A stretch of DNA of 64,000 nt. Source: Flavobacterium sp. LC2016-13 (GTDB taxonomy: Bacteria > Bacteroidota > Bacteroidia > Flavobacteriales > Flavobacteriaceae). The DNA lies in assembly GCF_009707955.1 (NCBI RefSeq), contig NZ_WMDQ01000017.1:1-64000 (forward strand), given 5' to 3'. The notes beneath the pieces were generated by a model. That model ran no database searches. It was not told where the DNA came from and worked only from the letters and a program-made list of their open reading frames with translations. A program made the position numbers and the translations under genes. Positions 26,244-36,586 of the stretch are shown here, one piece after another (position 1 is the first letter of the stretch; the number at the start of each line of letters is the position of its first letter).

Positions 26244-28904
26244 ATGTTACAACTAAGAATTAAAAAAACAGCCATTATTTTTGTAATGGCTGTAGGTTTT
26301 TTTAACCAAGGCTACTCGCAGAAAAAATACCCCTATCAAGACGCAAAACTACCGGTAGAAGATAGGGTAAAAGACTTGTTAAGCCGAATGAGTTTGGAAG
26401 AAAAGGTACGCCAAATGGACATGTACAAAGGCGAATTTTTTAAGGATAAAGAAGATTTTTCGAAATCTAAATCAGATCTTAAAATTGGAAATCTAGGAAT
26501 TGGAGCCATTCATGACATTTATCCGCGTTCAGCGAAAATGATTAATGATCTTCAAAGTGAAATTATTAAAAAGAACAAATGGGGAATTCCTGCACTTATT
26601 ATGTGCGAGATGCTTCACGGATATTTAGATGATGGAAGTACAGCGTTCCCAATGAATATTGGACTTGGTGCAACCTGGGATACTAATGTTATGGATAAAG
26701 TTGGAAAAGTAATTGGTGCCGAAGCCAGAGCACATGGTGTTCATTTTGGTTTTGGTCCAAATCTTGACATAGGCCGCGAACCGCGTTGGGGAAGAGTTGC
26801 AGAGACTTTTGGTGAAGATGCATTTTTATCGAGCGAAATTGGTCTTGCAATGATTAAAGGGATGCAAGGCGATGATTTAAAATCAGACCGATCTATTATT
26901 GCAGAACCTAAACATTTTGCAGTACACGGTATTCCCGAAGGAGGAGGAAATTCATCACCGGCTTTGGTTGGTGAGCGTGAAGCACGTCAGGATTTTTTAC
27001 CAACATTTGAAAAAGCATTTAGAAAAGGCGGTGCATTAGGAACTATGTGTGCGTATTCTGAATTAGACGGAATTCCATGCGCGGCAAATCATTGGTTATT
27101 GACAGATGTTTTGAGAAAAGAATGGGGTTTTAAAGGAATTGTAGTTTCAGATTTAGGAGCAATAAAATACCTTCAGGTAACACATTACGTTACAAGTTCT
27201 CCAAAAGAAAGTATCAGAGAAGCCGTTTCGGCTGGAGTTGATATGCAGTTTTATGATTTTACAAATGAGTTTTGGCAAACCAGTATTATAGAGTTGGTAA
27301 ATGAAAAGAAACTTACGATGGAAAATATTGATCGTGCAGCCGGAGGAGTTTTAAGACTTAAATTCTTGTTAGGTTTATTCGAAAACCCATACACAGATAA
27401 AAATTTAATTAAAGAGCGTTTTTATACCAAAGAAAATCAGGATGTTGCCTTAGAAGCAGCACATAAATCTATCATTTTACTAAAAAATGATAATAATATC
27501 CTGCCTTTAAGCAAAGACATTAAAACAGTTGCCGTTATCGGGCCAAATGCAAATGTTTCAAGATTAGGAGGATATGCCGTTAAAAATAAAGTAGGAACAA
27601 CAGTTTTAGAAGGCGTTCAACAAATTGTGGGTAAAAACGCCAATGTACTTTATGAAGAAGGTGTTCCTTTAATTGTAAAAGGACAAATTATTCCATCGAA
27701 ATTTTTATTTACTCCGGACGGATCTCAAAACGGATTAAAAGGAGAATATTTCAATAACAGAAATGTAGAAGGAACTCCGGCATTAACCCGTATCGATAGT
27801 CAATTAGAGTTTGACTGGCCTTGGTCTCCTGGTGACGGAGTTACAGACGATGATTTCTCAATTCGTTGGACAGGTTATATACAATCAGAAAAAGCATTTG
27901 ACGGATGGTTAGGTTTAAGTTCTGATGACGGAATCAGAATGTGGATTGATGACCAATTGGTTATTGACAATTGGACAAAAGGTGCAACAAGCATGGTTAC
28001 AACTCCAAAAAACATTGAAGCAGGTAAAAAATACAAAGTCCGTATCGAAATGTGGGAAGGAGGCTGGGGAGCCAGAGCACACTTGCGTTGGAATTTAGAA
28101 AAAGTAAACTTTCAGCCTGCAATTGATGCTGCTAAAAAAGCTGATGTTGCAATTGTGGTTTTGGGAGAATCAAATGAATTGGTGGAAGAAAACAGAGATG
28201 TTGCTTCTTTAGATTTACACGGAATGCAGCAGGAATTGATCGAAGCAATTCAAAAAACAGGAACTCCTGTAGTTTGTGTGTTGTTAAACGGTCGTCCGCT
28301 ATCTACAAACTGGATCAGCGAAAATATCCCTGCAGTTGTAGAAGGATGGTTTCCGGGTGAATTTGGAGGAAGAGCTGTAGCTGATGTTTTATTTGGAGAT
28401 TATAATCCGGCAGGAAGACTTCCTATTTCGGTTCCAAAATCAGTTGGACAACTACCTATATATTATAACCAAAAACCATCTGCGATTCATAAATATGTTG
28501 CAGAGAGCGAACATCCATTATATGCGTTTGGTTATGGTTTAAGTTATACAAAATTTGAATATTCAAATTTCACAATAAATACAAAAGAAATAAAACCCGA
28601 CGGAGAATTGAAAGTTAGCGTAGATGTTAAAAATATTGGGAATTATGGCGGTGATGAAGTTGCACAATTATATATCAAAGATGTATATAGTAGTGTAACA
28701 ACTCCAAGAAAAACATTAAAAGGTTTTAAAAGGTTATTCATCGAAAAAGGAGAAACAAAAAAAGTTGAGTTTACATTGACAGCTGATGAACTATCTATCT
28801 GGAACAGAGAAATGAAGAGAGTGGTAGAGCTAGGTGATTTTGAAGTTATGGTTGGTGGAAACTCTACAGATTTGCAAAAATTAAACTTTAAGGTTGTAGA
28901 TTAG
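26244..28904 (+). CDS. GH3 beta-glycosidase with inserted PA14 domain
   Basis: An 886-residue exported enzyme (signal to GYSQ). The N-terminal GH3 barrel has GFGPNLDIGREPRWGR, PKHFAVHG and the nucleophile Asp303 in GIVVSDLGAI. The alpha/beta sandwich domain is interrupted by a PA14 domain (about residues 490-625; LKGEYFNNRN to RAHLRWN), and a fibronectin type III-like domain closes the protein. This layout belongs to beta-glucosidase/xylosidase-type GH3 enzymes rather than the NagZ type with KHFPGHG. Its substrate in an N-glycan locus is therefore uncertain. The gap to the preceding gene is 13 bases. Confidence 0.92.
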   Translation: MLQLRIKKTAIIFVMAVGFFNQGYSQKKYPYQDAKLPVEDRVKDLLSRMSLEEKVRQMDMYKGEFFKDKEDFSKSKSDLKIGNLGIGAIHDIYPRSAKMINDLQSEIIKKNKWGIPALIMCEMLHGYLDDGSTAFPMNIGLGATWDTNVMDKVGKVIGAEARAHGVHFGFGPNLDIGREPRWGRVAETFGEDAFLSSEIGLAMIKGMQGDDLKSDRSIIAEPKHFAVHGIPEGGGNSSPALVGEREARQDFLPTFEKAFRKGGALGTMCAYSELDGIPCAANHWLLTDVLRKEWGFKGIVVSDLGAIKYLQVTHYVTSSPKESIREAVSAGVDMQFYDFTNEFWQTSIIELVNEKKLTMENIDRAAGGVLRLKFLLGLFENPYTDKNLIKERFYTKENQDVALEAAHKSIILLKNDNNILPLSKDIKTVAVIGPNANVSRLGGYAVKNKVGTTVLEGVQQIVGKNANVLYEEGVPLIVKGQIIPSKFLFTPDGSQNGLKGEYFNNRNVEGTPALTRIDSQLEFDWPWSPGDGVTDDDFSIRWTGYIQSEKAFDGWLGLSSDDGIRMWIDDQLVIDNWTKGATSMVTTPKNIEAGKKYKVRIEMWEGGWGARAHLRWNLEKVNFQPAIDAAKKADVAIVVLGESNELVEENRDVASLDLHGMQQELIEAIQKTGTPVVCVLLNGRPLSTNWISENIPAVVEGWFPGEFGGRAVADVLFGDYNPAGRLPISVPKSVGQLPIYYNQKPSAIHKYVAESEHPLYAFGYGLSYTKFEYSNFTINTKEIKPDGELKVSVDVKNIGNYGGDEVAQLYIKDVYSSVTTPRKTLKGFKRLFIEKGETKKVEFTLTADELSIWNREMKRVVELGDFEVMVGGNSTDLQKLNFKVVD

Positions 28905-28944
28905 TCTATTGTGCTAATTGAATCGAAAAATATTTAGTGTTTTA

Positions 28945-28986
28945 TGGGTTTTGATTAGAATTCTTTTATGAATTTAACAAAACCCA
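28945..28986. other. possible hairpin between GH3 and susC-like genes
   Basis: TGGGTTTTG (28945-28953) pairs with CAAAACCCA (28978-28986), with an inner GAATTC/GAATTT pairing. There is no T tract, so it may be an attenuator or RNA structure rather than a simple terminator. The rest of the 228-base gap includes the GTCGAAATAATG 12-mer at 29088-29099. Confidence 0.35.
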
Positions 28987-29132
28987 AAGATTAATAATGT
29001 GTAACCCCAGAAAACGTAAGGATTTTAACAGTAAAAAAGAGTGTTTTTAATCAAATTTTGACCAACACCTTTTCAAAGATGTCATTTGTCGAAATAATGA
29101 TTTAGTTAACAAACACGATCCTTAAATTTAAC

Positions 29133-32100
29133 ATGTTATTAACTCAAAAAACAACCTATATGATTAAAGACGTACTAAAATTATTGTTGGTGGTTTGCTT
29201 GTTTGGATTTCAAAATCTTCAAGCCCAATCTACAACAATAAAGGGAATGATAACAGATGCTTCAAGCGGAATTCCGATTCCGGGAGCAAATGTTGTCGTT
29301 AAAGGAACAAAAACAAGTGTATCAACAGATTTTGATGGTAAATTCAGTATCAATGTTCCAAATCAGTCAGCAGTATTAGTTTTCTCTTATGTTGGCTCTG
29401 CTTCAAAAGAAGTGTCTGTTGCAGGACAAACAACTATTAATGTAACTTTAGGCGCAGACACACATCAGTTGGGAGAAGTAGTTGTTACAGCTCTTGGTAT
29501 CAAGAGAGAGAAAAAAGCTGTAACGTATTCTGCTCAAAACATCGACGTAGCCGAGGTTTCTCAGGCAAGATCTTTAAACGTTGCCAACTCACTTTCAGGT
29601 AAAGTTGCAGGTCTTAACTACTCTACAACTTCAAATGGTGTAGGAAGTTCGTCTAGAATTACTTTAAGAGGGAATAGATCTCTTAATGGTAATAACCAAC
29701 CTTTATATGTTGTAGATGGTGTGCCAATCAGTAACGGAACCACAACTGGTAATCCGGATATTGATACAGGAGGAACAACTCAGCCTGATGGTATCTCAAA
29801 CATTAACCCTGAAGATATTGTTTCGATGACTGTTCTTAAAGGAGCGTCAGCTGCTGCTCTTTATGGAAACAGAGCGAGTAATGGTGTTATCCTTATTACA
29901 ACAAAGTCTGGTAAAGCAGGTAAAACTTCTATTTCATTGTCTTCTAATTTTATGGCTTCTACAGCTTATAATTTGACAAATTTCCAAAATGAATACGGAC
30001 AAGGAGATGGTGGAGTTTATAATCCTATATCTGTATCAAGTTGGGGAGGAAAATTAGACGGACGTCAGGTTGCTGCATGGCAATTACAACGTAATCCTAA
30101 TTATTCAGGTCCTGCGACTACAGATTATTCGCCACAGCCAAATAACGTTATTGACTTTTACAAAACAGGATATAACTTAGCTAATACAATATCTGTTACT
30201 ACAGGAAATGAAAAAGCACAAGGATATTTTTCTTATACAAACACTCGTGCAGAAGGTATTGTTCAAGGTAATGCTTTAGACAGACACAATCTTAACTTAA
30301 GATTGACAAGTAAATTATCTGATAAATTATCTTTGGATGTAAAAACAAACTACATTGTTCAGAATATTGATAATTTATTAAGAACTGGTGAAGAATCTAT
30401 CGGTACATCAGCTTATTTATTACCTCGTAGTATCAAATTTAATGAGTATAAAGATTTTGAATATACTGATGCTGCAGGACAATTACAACAAAATTATTTC
30501 ATAGACGAAGCAGGTTCTCCTGGAGGAAACCCTTACTGGTCTGCTTTACGTGATGATTCAAGAGATGACAGAAGAAACAGATTTATTGGTCTTGCCTCTC
30601 TTAAATATGATTTCACTAATACTTTAAGTTTACAAGTAAGAACTGGTCTGGATCAAATGACAAATAAATCTGTTAGAAACAGATATGCTACCAGAGCATT
30701 TAATAATAACTTAGGTTCATATAGTGAATCTTATGAAACAGTAAGTGAATTCAATACAGATGCATTACTTTCTTATAAAGAAAAATTCGGTGATTTTACA
30801 ATTGGTCTTAATGCTGGTGCCAACATGTTAAAACAATCTAGTTCTGCATTAACATCTGGTGGTGTTTTAAGTAAAAGAAACTATTTTTCTTTAATCAATG
30901 TAGCTACAGTTCAGTCTACTTCAACAGCATTAGAAAAACAAGTTAACTCTGTTTACGGGTTTTCTCAAATTGCATTCAGAAACTATTTATTCTTAGACAT
31001 TACAGCTAGAAATGACTGGTCATCTGCTTTACCAAAAGGCGCATTCTCGTTCTTTTATCCTTCTGTAGGACTTTCAGCTGTAATATCTGATATGGTTACC
31101 TTGCCTGAAGTGATTAGTTTTGCAAAAGTAAGAGGTTCTTACGCAAAAGTAGGTAATGATACAGATCCTTATCAAACTAGTTCTCAATTATCTTACATTG
31201 GTGGTAATGGTGGTATGTTGTATTCTCAAACAACAGCTGCTAATCCTAACCTTAAACCAGAGATGTCAAGTTCTTCTGAGTTTGGTGTAGATGTTAGATT
31301 CTTGAAAAATCGTTTAGGATTAGATTTTACATATTTCAAAACAAAAACGTCAGATCAGATTTTCTACATCAACACACCTGAATCTTCTTCAACATCAAGA
31401 GCAGTTGTAAACGGTGGAGATATTCAAAATAAAGGTATTGAGCTTACGCTTACTGCAACTCCAGTTCAGACAGAAAATTTCTCTTGGGATATTATGGCCA
31501 ATTATGCTTCTTATAAATCAGAAGTTACTTCAATCTACGATAACAGACAAGAATTGGTTATTGGTGAAGGAAGGTTAGTTAGAAGTAAAGTTATTAAAGG
31601 AGGAGAATACGGTGATTTATACATCAAAGGATTCCAAAGAAACGCTGCTGGTCAGGTTATTGTAAATGCTGCTGGTATACCTTTAGCAACAGATGATTTT
31701 AGTGTTCGTGCTGGTAACTTTAACCCGGATTGGACTGCAGGATTAAAAAATAACTTCAAATACAAAGATTTCTCATTAAGTTTCCTTGTTGATTTCAGAA
31801 TCGGTGGAGAAGTTATCTCTTACAGCCAGGCCAGAGAAGCTGGTTTAGGAGTTAGTGATGTTACTTTAGCAGGAAGAGAAGGTGGTATTGTGGTTGATGG
31901 TGTAGTAGGTACTACTACAGGTGGTGTAACTACATATACTCCAAATACTACAAGCATAACTGCTGAACAATACTGGACAGCAATTGGACAAAGAACTCCG
32001 GTAGCAGAACCTTTTGTTTATGATGCGACAAACATCAGATTAAGAGAGCTTGTTTTTGGATATTCATTACCAAAACGTATGCTACAAAATACTGGTTTCG

Positions 32101-32267
32101 CAAATATTGATTTCTCTTTAGTTGGAAGAAATTTATTCTTCTTCGTAAACAAAGCGAAATATTTTGATCCGGAAGCGGGAGCAGGTACAGGTAACTTGCA
32201 AGGTATCGAGTCTTTCAATATTCCTTCAACAAGAGAATATGGTGTGAATGTTAAGTTTGGATTTTAA
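29133..32267 (+). CDS. SusC/RagA-family TonB-linked outer membrane receptor
   Basis: A 1044-residue outer membrane barrel that imports glycan fragments with its SusD partner. After the signal (to LQAQS) come a carboxypeptidase D regulatory-like domain (about 35-115), a plug with the family signature LYVVDGVPISNG and VLKGASAAALYGNRASNG, and a long beta-barrel ending in the aromatic GVNVKFGF. ATG codons at 29133 and 29160 are both possible starts, and the second gives a more usual signal length. The SusD gene follows after 17 bases. Its position right after the glycosidases makes N-glycan pieces the likely cargo. Confidence 0.94.
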   Translation: MLLTQKTTYMIKDVLKLLLVVCLFGFQNLQAQSTTIKGMITDASSGIPIPGANVVVKGTKTSVSTDFDGKFSINVPNQSAVLVFSYVGSASKEVSVAGQTTINVTLGADTHQLGEVVVTALGIKREKKAVTYSAQNIDVAEVSQARSLNVANSLSGKVAGLNYSTTSNGVGSSSRITLRGNRSLNGNNQPLYVVDGVPISNGTTTGNPDIDTGGTTQPDGISNINPEDIVSMTVLKGASAAALYGNRASNGVILITTKSGKAGKTSISLSSNFMASTAYNLTNFQNEYGQGDGGVYNPISVSSWGGKLDGRQVAAWQLQRNPNYSGPATTDYSPQPNNVIDFYKTGYNLANTISVTTGNEKAQGYFSYTNTRAEGIVQGNALDRHNLNLRLTSKLSDKLSLDVKTNYIVQNIDNLLRTGEESIGTSAYLLPRSIKFNEYKDFEYTDAAGQLQQNYFIDEAGSPGGNPYWSALRDDSRDDRRNRFIGLASLKYDFTNTLSLQVRTGLDQMTNKSVRNRYATRAFNNNLGSYSESYETVSEFNTDALLSYKEKFGDFTIGLNAGANMLKQSSSALTSGGVLSKRNYFSLINVATVQSTSTALEKQVNSVYGFSQIAFRNYLFLDITARNDWSSALPKGAFSFFYPSVGLSAVISDMVTLPEVISFAKVRGSYAKVGNDTDPYQTSSQLSYIGGNGGMLYSQTTAANPNLKPEMSSSSEFGVDVRFLKNRLGLDFTYFKTKTSDQIFYINTPESSSTSRAVVNGGDIQNKGIELTLTATPVQTENFSWDIMANYASYKSEVTSIYDNRQELVIGEGRLVRSKVIKGGEYGDLYIKGFQRNAAGQVIVNAAGIPLATDDFSVRAGNFNPDWTAGLKNNFKYKDFSLSFLVDFRIGGEVISYSQAREAGLGVSDVTLAGREGGIVVDGVVGTTTGGVTTYTPNTTSITAEQYWTAIGQRTPVAEPFVYDATNIRLRELVFGYSLPKRMLQNTGFANIDFSLVGRNLFFFVNKAKYFDPEAGAGTGNLQGIESFNIPSTREYGVNVKFGF

Positions 32268-32284
32268 TTTAAAAAAGAAATAAT

Positions 32285-33892
32285 ATGAATAATAAATATA
32301 AAATTAAAACGATAGGAGTTGTCATGTCGATGCTCGCTGTTTTTTCAAGCTGTACCCAGGATTTTGAAGATATAAACACCAATAAAAATACGTTAACCGA
32401 AGATCAGTTAGATCAGACTCTTGCCGGTCCTGCATTTGCATCAGCATTATACGCAGGAATCCACAATGGATCTTATTCTTCTCCAGGAGTTGATGACCAG
32501 GGAACCTGGGGTATTGCTACAGGTATTTTGCCTTCTACTTTTACACAATATCTTAGTTGTGGATATGGTACAGAAAGAAATGCTTTTGTAAATGGTTATG
32601 AAGGACGTGGATGGTTAAGATTTTACACTGTTGCTGTACCGGCTTTAAATAATGCTATTAAAGCTTCTGCAGGAAATGCAGACGCACTAGCAGTATTAAA
32701 AATCTGGAAAGTGTTTATGTTCAATCAAATGGTAGATGCTTATGGTCCAATTCCATACACAGAAGCTGGAAATAAAAAAGAAAAAGTACCTTATGATAGC
32801 GTAGAATTTATCTACGGAGACTTTTTTAAATTGTTAGACGAAGCAAATGCTACGCTTAATACAACTTCAGCAACAACAGTTGCTGCTCTTCAGCCAAATG
32901 ACAGAGTATATTCAGGAAACGTAGCGAGCTGGAAAAGATTTGGAAATAGTATGAGATTGCGTTTAGCATTAAGAATTTCAGATGTAGATCCTGCAAAAGC
33001 AAAAACTCAGGCAGAAGCTGCAGTAGCAGCAGGTGTTATAGAAACTAACGATCAAAGTGCAACTTTTAAAGTTAGTAACATTACACCAAACAACATGAAC
33101 ATGATTGTAAATGCTTGGGGTTATTATATGACTGCTTCTATGGAAAGTCTTCTTGTTGGATATGATGATCCAAGACTTGCCAAATGGTTTTCACCAGCTA
33201 ATCCTACAGCTGCACCTGCAGCTCAATTTTATAGAGGTAGACCAGTTGGAGGTTTACAAGGACAGTTTGGAACAACTACATTCTCTATGTTTAATAATGA
33301 CGTATTAGGAAGTGGTTCTAACGGAAGTCTTAGTGAAACTAAAAACATCGAAATCTTCATGGCGTCTGAAAACTATTTGAGCAGAGCAGAAGGAGCTTTG
33401 AACGGATGGAATATGAGTGGTACTGCACAAGGTTTATATGAGCAAGGTATTGCATTATCATTAAGACAATGGGGTATAACTGATGCTGGAGATATTGCTG
33501 ACTATATTGCAGGAACATCTACACCAAGTATTCCAAATGCAGCAACTCTTTACCCAACTATAGGATTACAGACAGTTCCTGTAACGCTACCTGTTGCATG
33601 GAGTGCTTCTGTAGCAAACCAACGTACACAAATTGCAGTTCAGAAATATTTAGCAATTTTCCCTGAATCTTGGGAAGCTTGGGCTGATTTAAGAAGAAGT
33701 GATGCTAAAGTAATTTACCCAATAATTAATACAGACAATGTTGAAGCTGGAGTTGGGAAAAGCTTAATGAAACGTGTAATCTTTGTTACAAATGAATACT
33801 CTGCAAACAGAGACGCGGTTACAGATGCAATCACAAAACTTGGAGGTCCTGACTCAGGTGGTACAAGACTTTGGTGGGATACAAAAGAATAA
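32285..33892 (+). CDS. SusD/RagB-like nutrient-binding outer membrane lipoprotein
   Basis: A 535-residue lipoprotein (lipobox FSSC) of the SusD-like group that pairs with the upstream SusC. The N-terminal CTQDFEDINTNKNTL, NNAIKASAGNADALAVLKIW, VDAYGPIPYTEAG and ESWEAWADLRRSD patterns are typical of the shorter SusD-like lipoproteins. It caps the transporter barrel and binds glycan at the cell surface. A strong terminator follows, ending the susCD unit. Confidence 0.93.
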   Translation: MNNKYKIKTIGVVMSMLAVFSSCTQDFEDINTNKNTLTEDQLDQTLAGPAFASALYAGIHNGSYSSPGVDDQGTWGIATGILPSTFTQYLSCGYGTERNAFVNGYEGRGWLRFYTVAVPALNNAIKASAGNADALAVLKIWKVFMFNQMVDAYGPIPYTEAGNKKEKVPYDSVEFIYGDFFKLLDEANATLNTTSATTVAALQPNDRVYSGNVASWKRFGNSMRLRLALRISDVDPAKAKTQAEAAVAAGVIETNDQSATFKVSNITPNNMNMIVNAWGYYMTASMESLLVGYDDPRLAKWFSPANPTAAPAAQFYRGRPVGGLQGQFGTTTFSMFNNDVLGSGSNGSLSETKNIEIFMASENYLSRAEGALNGWNMSGTAQGLYEQGIALSLRQWGITDAGDIADYIAGTSTPSIPNAATLYPTIGLQTVPVTLPVAWSASVANQRTQIAVQKYLAIFPESWEAWADLRRSDAKVIYPIINTDNVEAGVGKSLMKRVIFVTNEYSANRDAVTDAITKLGGPDSGGTRLWWDTKE

Positions 33893-33934
33893 ATAAAAAA
33901 TAAGTAAAGATAAAGAGATTCGTTACTTAGAGAT

Positions 33935-33958
33935 AAAAGGAGAGGTAACTCTCCTTTT
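33935..33958 (+). terminator. terminator after susCD
   Basis: A 10-bp stem AAAAGGAGAG/CTCTCCTTTT (33935-33944 with 33949-33958) with a GTAA loop, 42 bases after the SusD stop, leads into a T-rich sequence. Confidence 0.8.
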
Positions 33959-34087
33959 GTTTTATACAACTATCTGTAAAATAGCCACACAGAATAATAA
34001 AAACAGAAATTTAATAAGAATGGTTATCTGAGTTTTTAAGTATGATTAAAAATGATGCTGAATGATAACCGAAATACAAAGAATAAT

Positions 34088-35413
34088 ATGGCTAATAACA
34101 ATACAATATCTCCCAATAAAAACACATTAATTCCGATTATAATTATAGCAGGTTTATTTTTCATTTTTGGATTTGTAACCTGGATCAACGGTGCTTTAAT
34201 TCCGTTTATGAAAACCATAAATGAACTAACATCAGCACAATCACTTTTAGTAGCATCCGCATCTTATATTTCATTTGTAGTAATGGCATTGCCGGCTTCT
34301 TATATTCTATCAAAAATTGGATATAAAAAAGGAATGTCACTTGGATTATTTATTATCGGATTAGGTGCTTTGATTTTTATACCGGCCGCAGAAGCAAGAA
34401 CCTATTGGATGTTTTTGATGGGAATTTTTATTCAGGGTACCGGAATGACTTTATTGCAAACAGCATCAAATCCTTATATCACTATTTTAGGCCCAATCGA
34501 AAGTGCTGCCAAACGTATTTCCATAATGGGAATTTGCAATAAAATAGCAGGCGCATTAGGGTCACTTATTTTTGGAGCCATTTTATTATCAGGAATAGAC
34601 GAAATTCAACAAAAATTAACTGTTGTAAATGCTGCAGAAAAAGCAAAACTATTGAATACTATGGCTGATAGCGTAGTAACTCCTTATTTAATAATGGCAA
34701 TTGTTTTATTTGTATTAGGCGTTTTAATACTAAAAGCACCTTTGCCGGACGTTGAAGCAGAACCAATTGAAGAAGCAAAAGAAGGCGAAACAACAAAAAC
34801 AAGTATATTTCAATTTCCGCATTTATGGTTGGGCGTATTAACGCTTTTTATGTATGTAGGTGTTGAGGTTATTGCAGGCGATACGATTATTGCATACGGA
34901 ATTTCATTAGGTTTTCCTGCTGCCGATGCCAAATTTTTCACCACATTTACTTTAATGGCAATGGTTGGAACTTATATTCTTGGCGTATTTTTAATTCCGA
35001 AGTTTATTAGTCAGGCATTAGCATTAAGAGTAAGTGCAATTTTGGGAATCATATTTTCTTTTTGCATCGTATTTACGCACGGATTTGTTTCTATTTTGTT
35101 TGTAGCAGCTTTAGGAATTGCAAATGCACTTGTTTGGCCTGCGATTTGGCCATTAACATTAAAAGGTTTAGGAAAGTTTACCAAAACCGCTTCAGCTTTG
35201 TTGATTATGGCAATTTCGGGAGGAGCAGTAATTCCTCCGTTATACGGAAAATTAGTAGATTCAAACAAAGCAGATATGATGGCTTTTGGTTTAAGCGAAG
35301 CTTTTGCAACAGCCAATGCCGCTACCGAAGGATATTGGATTTTATTGCCATGTTATATCGTTATTCTATATTATGCCGTTGCAGGACATAAGTTAGGTTT
35401 GAATAAAAAATAA
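34088..35413 (+). CDS. FHS-family MFS sugar transporter (GluP/FucP/NagP-like)
   Basis: A 441-residue inner-membrane protein with about 12 helices. The opening FFIFGFVTWINGALIPFMK and the IQGTGMTLLQTASNPY motif in the fifth helix region are characteristic of fucose/glucose-galactose/GlcNAc proton symporters of the FHS group. Which sugar it carries cannot be read from the sequence, though fucose, galactose and GlcNAc would all be released by enzymes of this locus. ATG codons at 34052 and 34055 would add twelve or eleven mostly polar residues, and 34088 gives the family length. It lies after a terminator, so it probably has its own promoter. Confidence 0.9.
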   Translation: MANNNTISPNKNTLIPIIIIAGLFFIFGFVTWINGALIPFMKTINELTSAQSLLVASASYISFVVMALPASYILSKIGYKKGMSLGLFIIGLGALIFIPAAEARTYWMFLMGIFIQGTGMTLLQTASNPYITILGPIESAAKRISIMGICNKIAGALGSLIFGAILLSGIDEIQQKLTVVNAAEKAKLLNTMADSVVTPYLIMAIVLFVLGVLILKAPLPDVEAEPIEEAKEGETTKTSIFQFPHLWLGVLTLFMYVGVEVIAGDTIIAYGISLGFPAADAKFFTTFTLMAMVGTYILGVFLIPKFISQALALRVSAILGIIFSFCIVFTHGFVSILFVAALGIANALVWPAIWPLTLKGLGKFTKTASALLIMAISGGAVIPPLYGKLVDSNKADMMAFGLSEAFATANAATEGYWILLPCYIVILYYAVAGHKLGLNKK

Positions 35414-35424
35414 ATTTTAGTAAT

Positions 35425-35480
35425 ATTAATTGAAAGCAAAATTCAGATATTGAACTATTTAGGTTTTGCTTTTAATTAAT
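35425..35480 (+). terminator. stem-loop after the MFS gene
   Basis: A 17-bp stem with one G-T pair (35425-35441 with 35464-35480) and a 22-base loop. The long loop makes it a weaker terminator candidate. Confidence 0.5.
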
Positions 35481-35502
35481 GTAGTAACTCTTATTAAAAA
35501 CA

Positions 35503-36552
35503 ATGATTTCAAAATTTAAATATTTCATGCTATTTTTAGTTTTAGTATGTGTTTCCTGGTCCTCAATGGCGCAGGAACCAAAAGCGTATCATATTACAAA
35601 TACTTTTATAACTCTTCAGCCTGTTACTACAAATAGTCACGCTGCCACATTGGTCGAAATTAAACCAAATGAAATCATGGCTGCATGGTTTGGAGGAAAA
35701 TATGAAGGAGCAAAAGATGTCGGTATTTATTTTTCTAACTATAAAAACAATGTCTGGTCAACTCCAAAAAATCTTATTAAACCATTAATAAAACAAAACG
35801 ATACTTTACCATGTTGGAATCCGGTTTTGTTTAAAAGCAAAAAAGAAACTTTATACCTGTTTTATAAAGTGGGGAAAAATCCAAGAGAATGGTTTGGAGC
35901 CATGATTACTTCTAAAGATAATGGAACGACATGGAGCGATCCTAAATATTTGCCCGAAGGTATTTTGGGACCAATAAAAAACAAACCGATAGAAGCAACT
36001 CCTGGAATTATTTTGTGCGGAAGCAGTACCGAAAGTGTAGAAGGTAACTTATGGAGAAGTCATGTTGAAACCTACAACGAAGCAACTGATACATGGAATA
36101 AAATAGCGATAACGGATAATAAAAACTTCGATATTATTCAGCCTACATTTTTGGTTCATCCAAATAAAATTCAAATGTTGTTTCGTAGTAAACACAATAA
36201 ATTGATTACAAGCTGGTCTCAGGATAACGGACAAAATTGGAAAGAAACAGATAGTATAAATGTAGCAAATTCAAACTCAGGAATTGATGCTTTGTCTTTA
36301 TCTAAAAAGTCTTTTTTATTGGTTAATAATCCGCTAAAACAAGGAAAAGACTGGTTTAACGGACGCAATGTTCTCGATGTTGAACATTCAAATGATGGAA
36401 TTCATTGGCAAAAACTTTTCGATCTTGAATATCAACCTGATGGAGAATTCAGTTATCCGGCAATTATTCAAACTTCAGATAAAAAAGTCCATATTTTGTA
36501 TACCTATAACCGAAAGTATATCAAACATGTTTCGTTTGAATTGACAAATTAG
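35503..36552 (+). CDS. exported sialidase-fold (BNR repeat) protein
   Basis: A 349-residue exported protein (signal to SSMAQ) with six-bladed propeller marks: Asp-box motifs SKDNGTTW and SQDNGQNW, plus a weaker SNDGIHW, and an opening SHAATLVEIKPNEIMAAWFGG. It belongs to the BNR/sialidase-like group widely annotated as exo-alpha-sialidase. The usual RIP motif with the first catalytic Arg is not visible, so true sialidase activity is doubtful and another exo-glycosidase or lyase role is possible. In an N-glycan locus a terminal-sugar-removing enzyme would make sense. Confidence 0.8.
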   Translation: MISKFKYFMLFLVLVCVSWSSMAQEPKAYHITNTFITLQPVTTNSHAATLVEIKPNEIMAAWFGGKYEGAKDVGIYFSNYKNNVWSTPKNLIKPLIKQNDTLPCWNPVLFKSKKETLYLFYKVGKNPREWFGAMITSKDNGTTWSDPKYLPEGILGPIKNKPIEATPGIILCGSSTESVEGNLWRSHVETYNEATDTWNKIAITDNKNFDIIQPTFLVHPNKIQMLFRSKHNKLITSWSQDNGQNWKETDSINVANSNSGIDALSLSKKSFLLVNNPLKQGKDWFNGRNVLDVEHSNDGIHWQKLFDLEYQPDGEFSYPAIIQTSDKKVHILYTYNRKYIKHVSFELTN

Positions 36553-36586
36553 CTTTTGTAAAATATAAAAAATCACCGTTAGACCG

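Noticed and set aside
35062..35391. A 109-codon frame inside the MFS gene
   Set aside because: It is a shifted-frame shadow of a clearly coding transporter gene and has a Cys/Arg-rich, non-protein-like composition.
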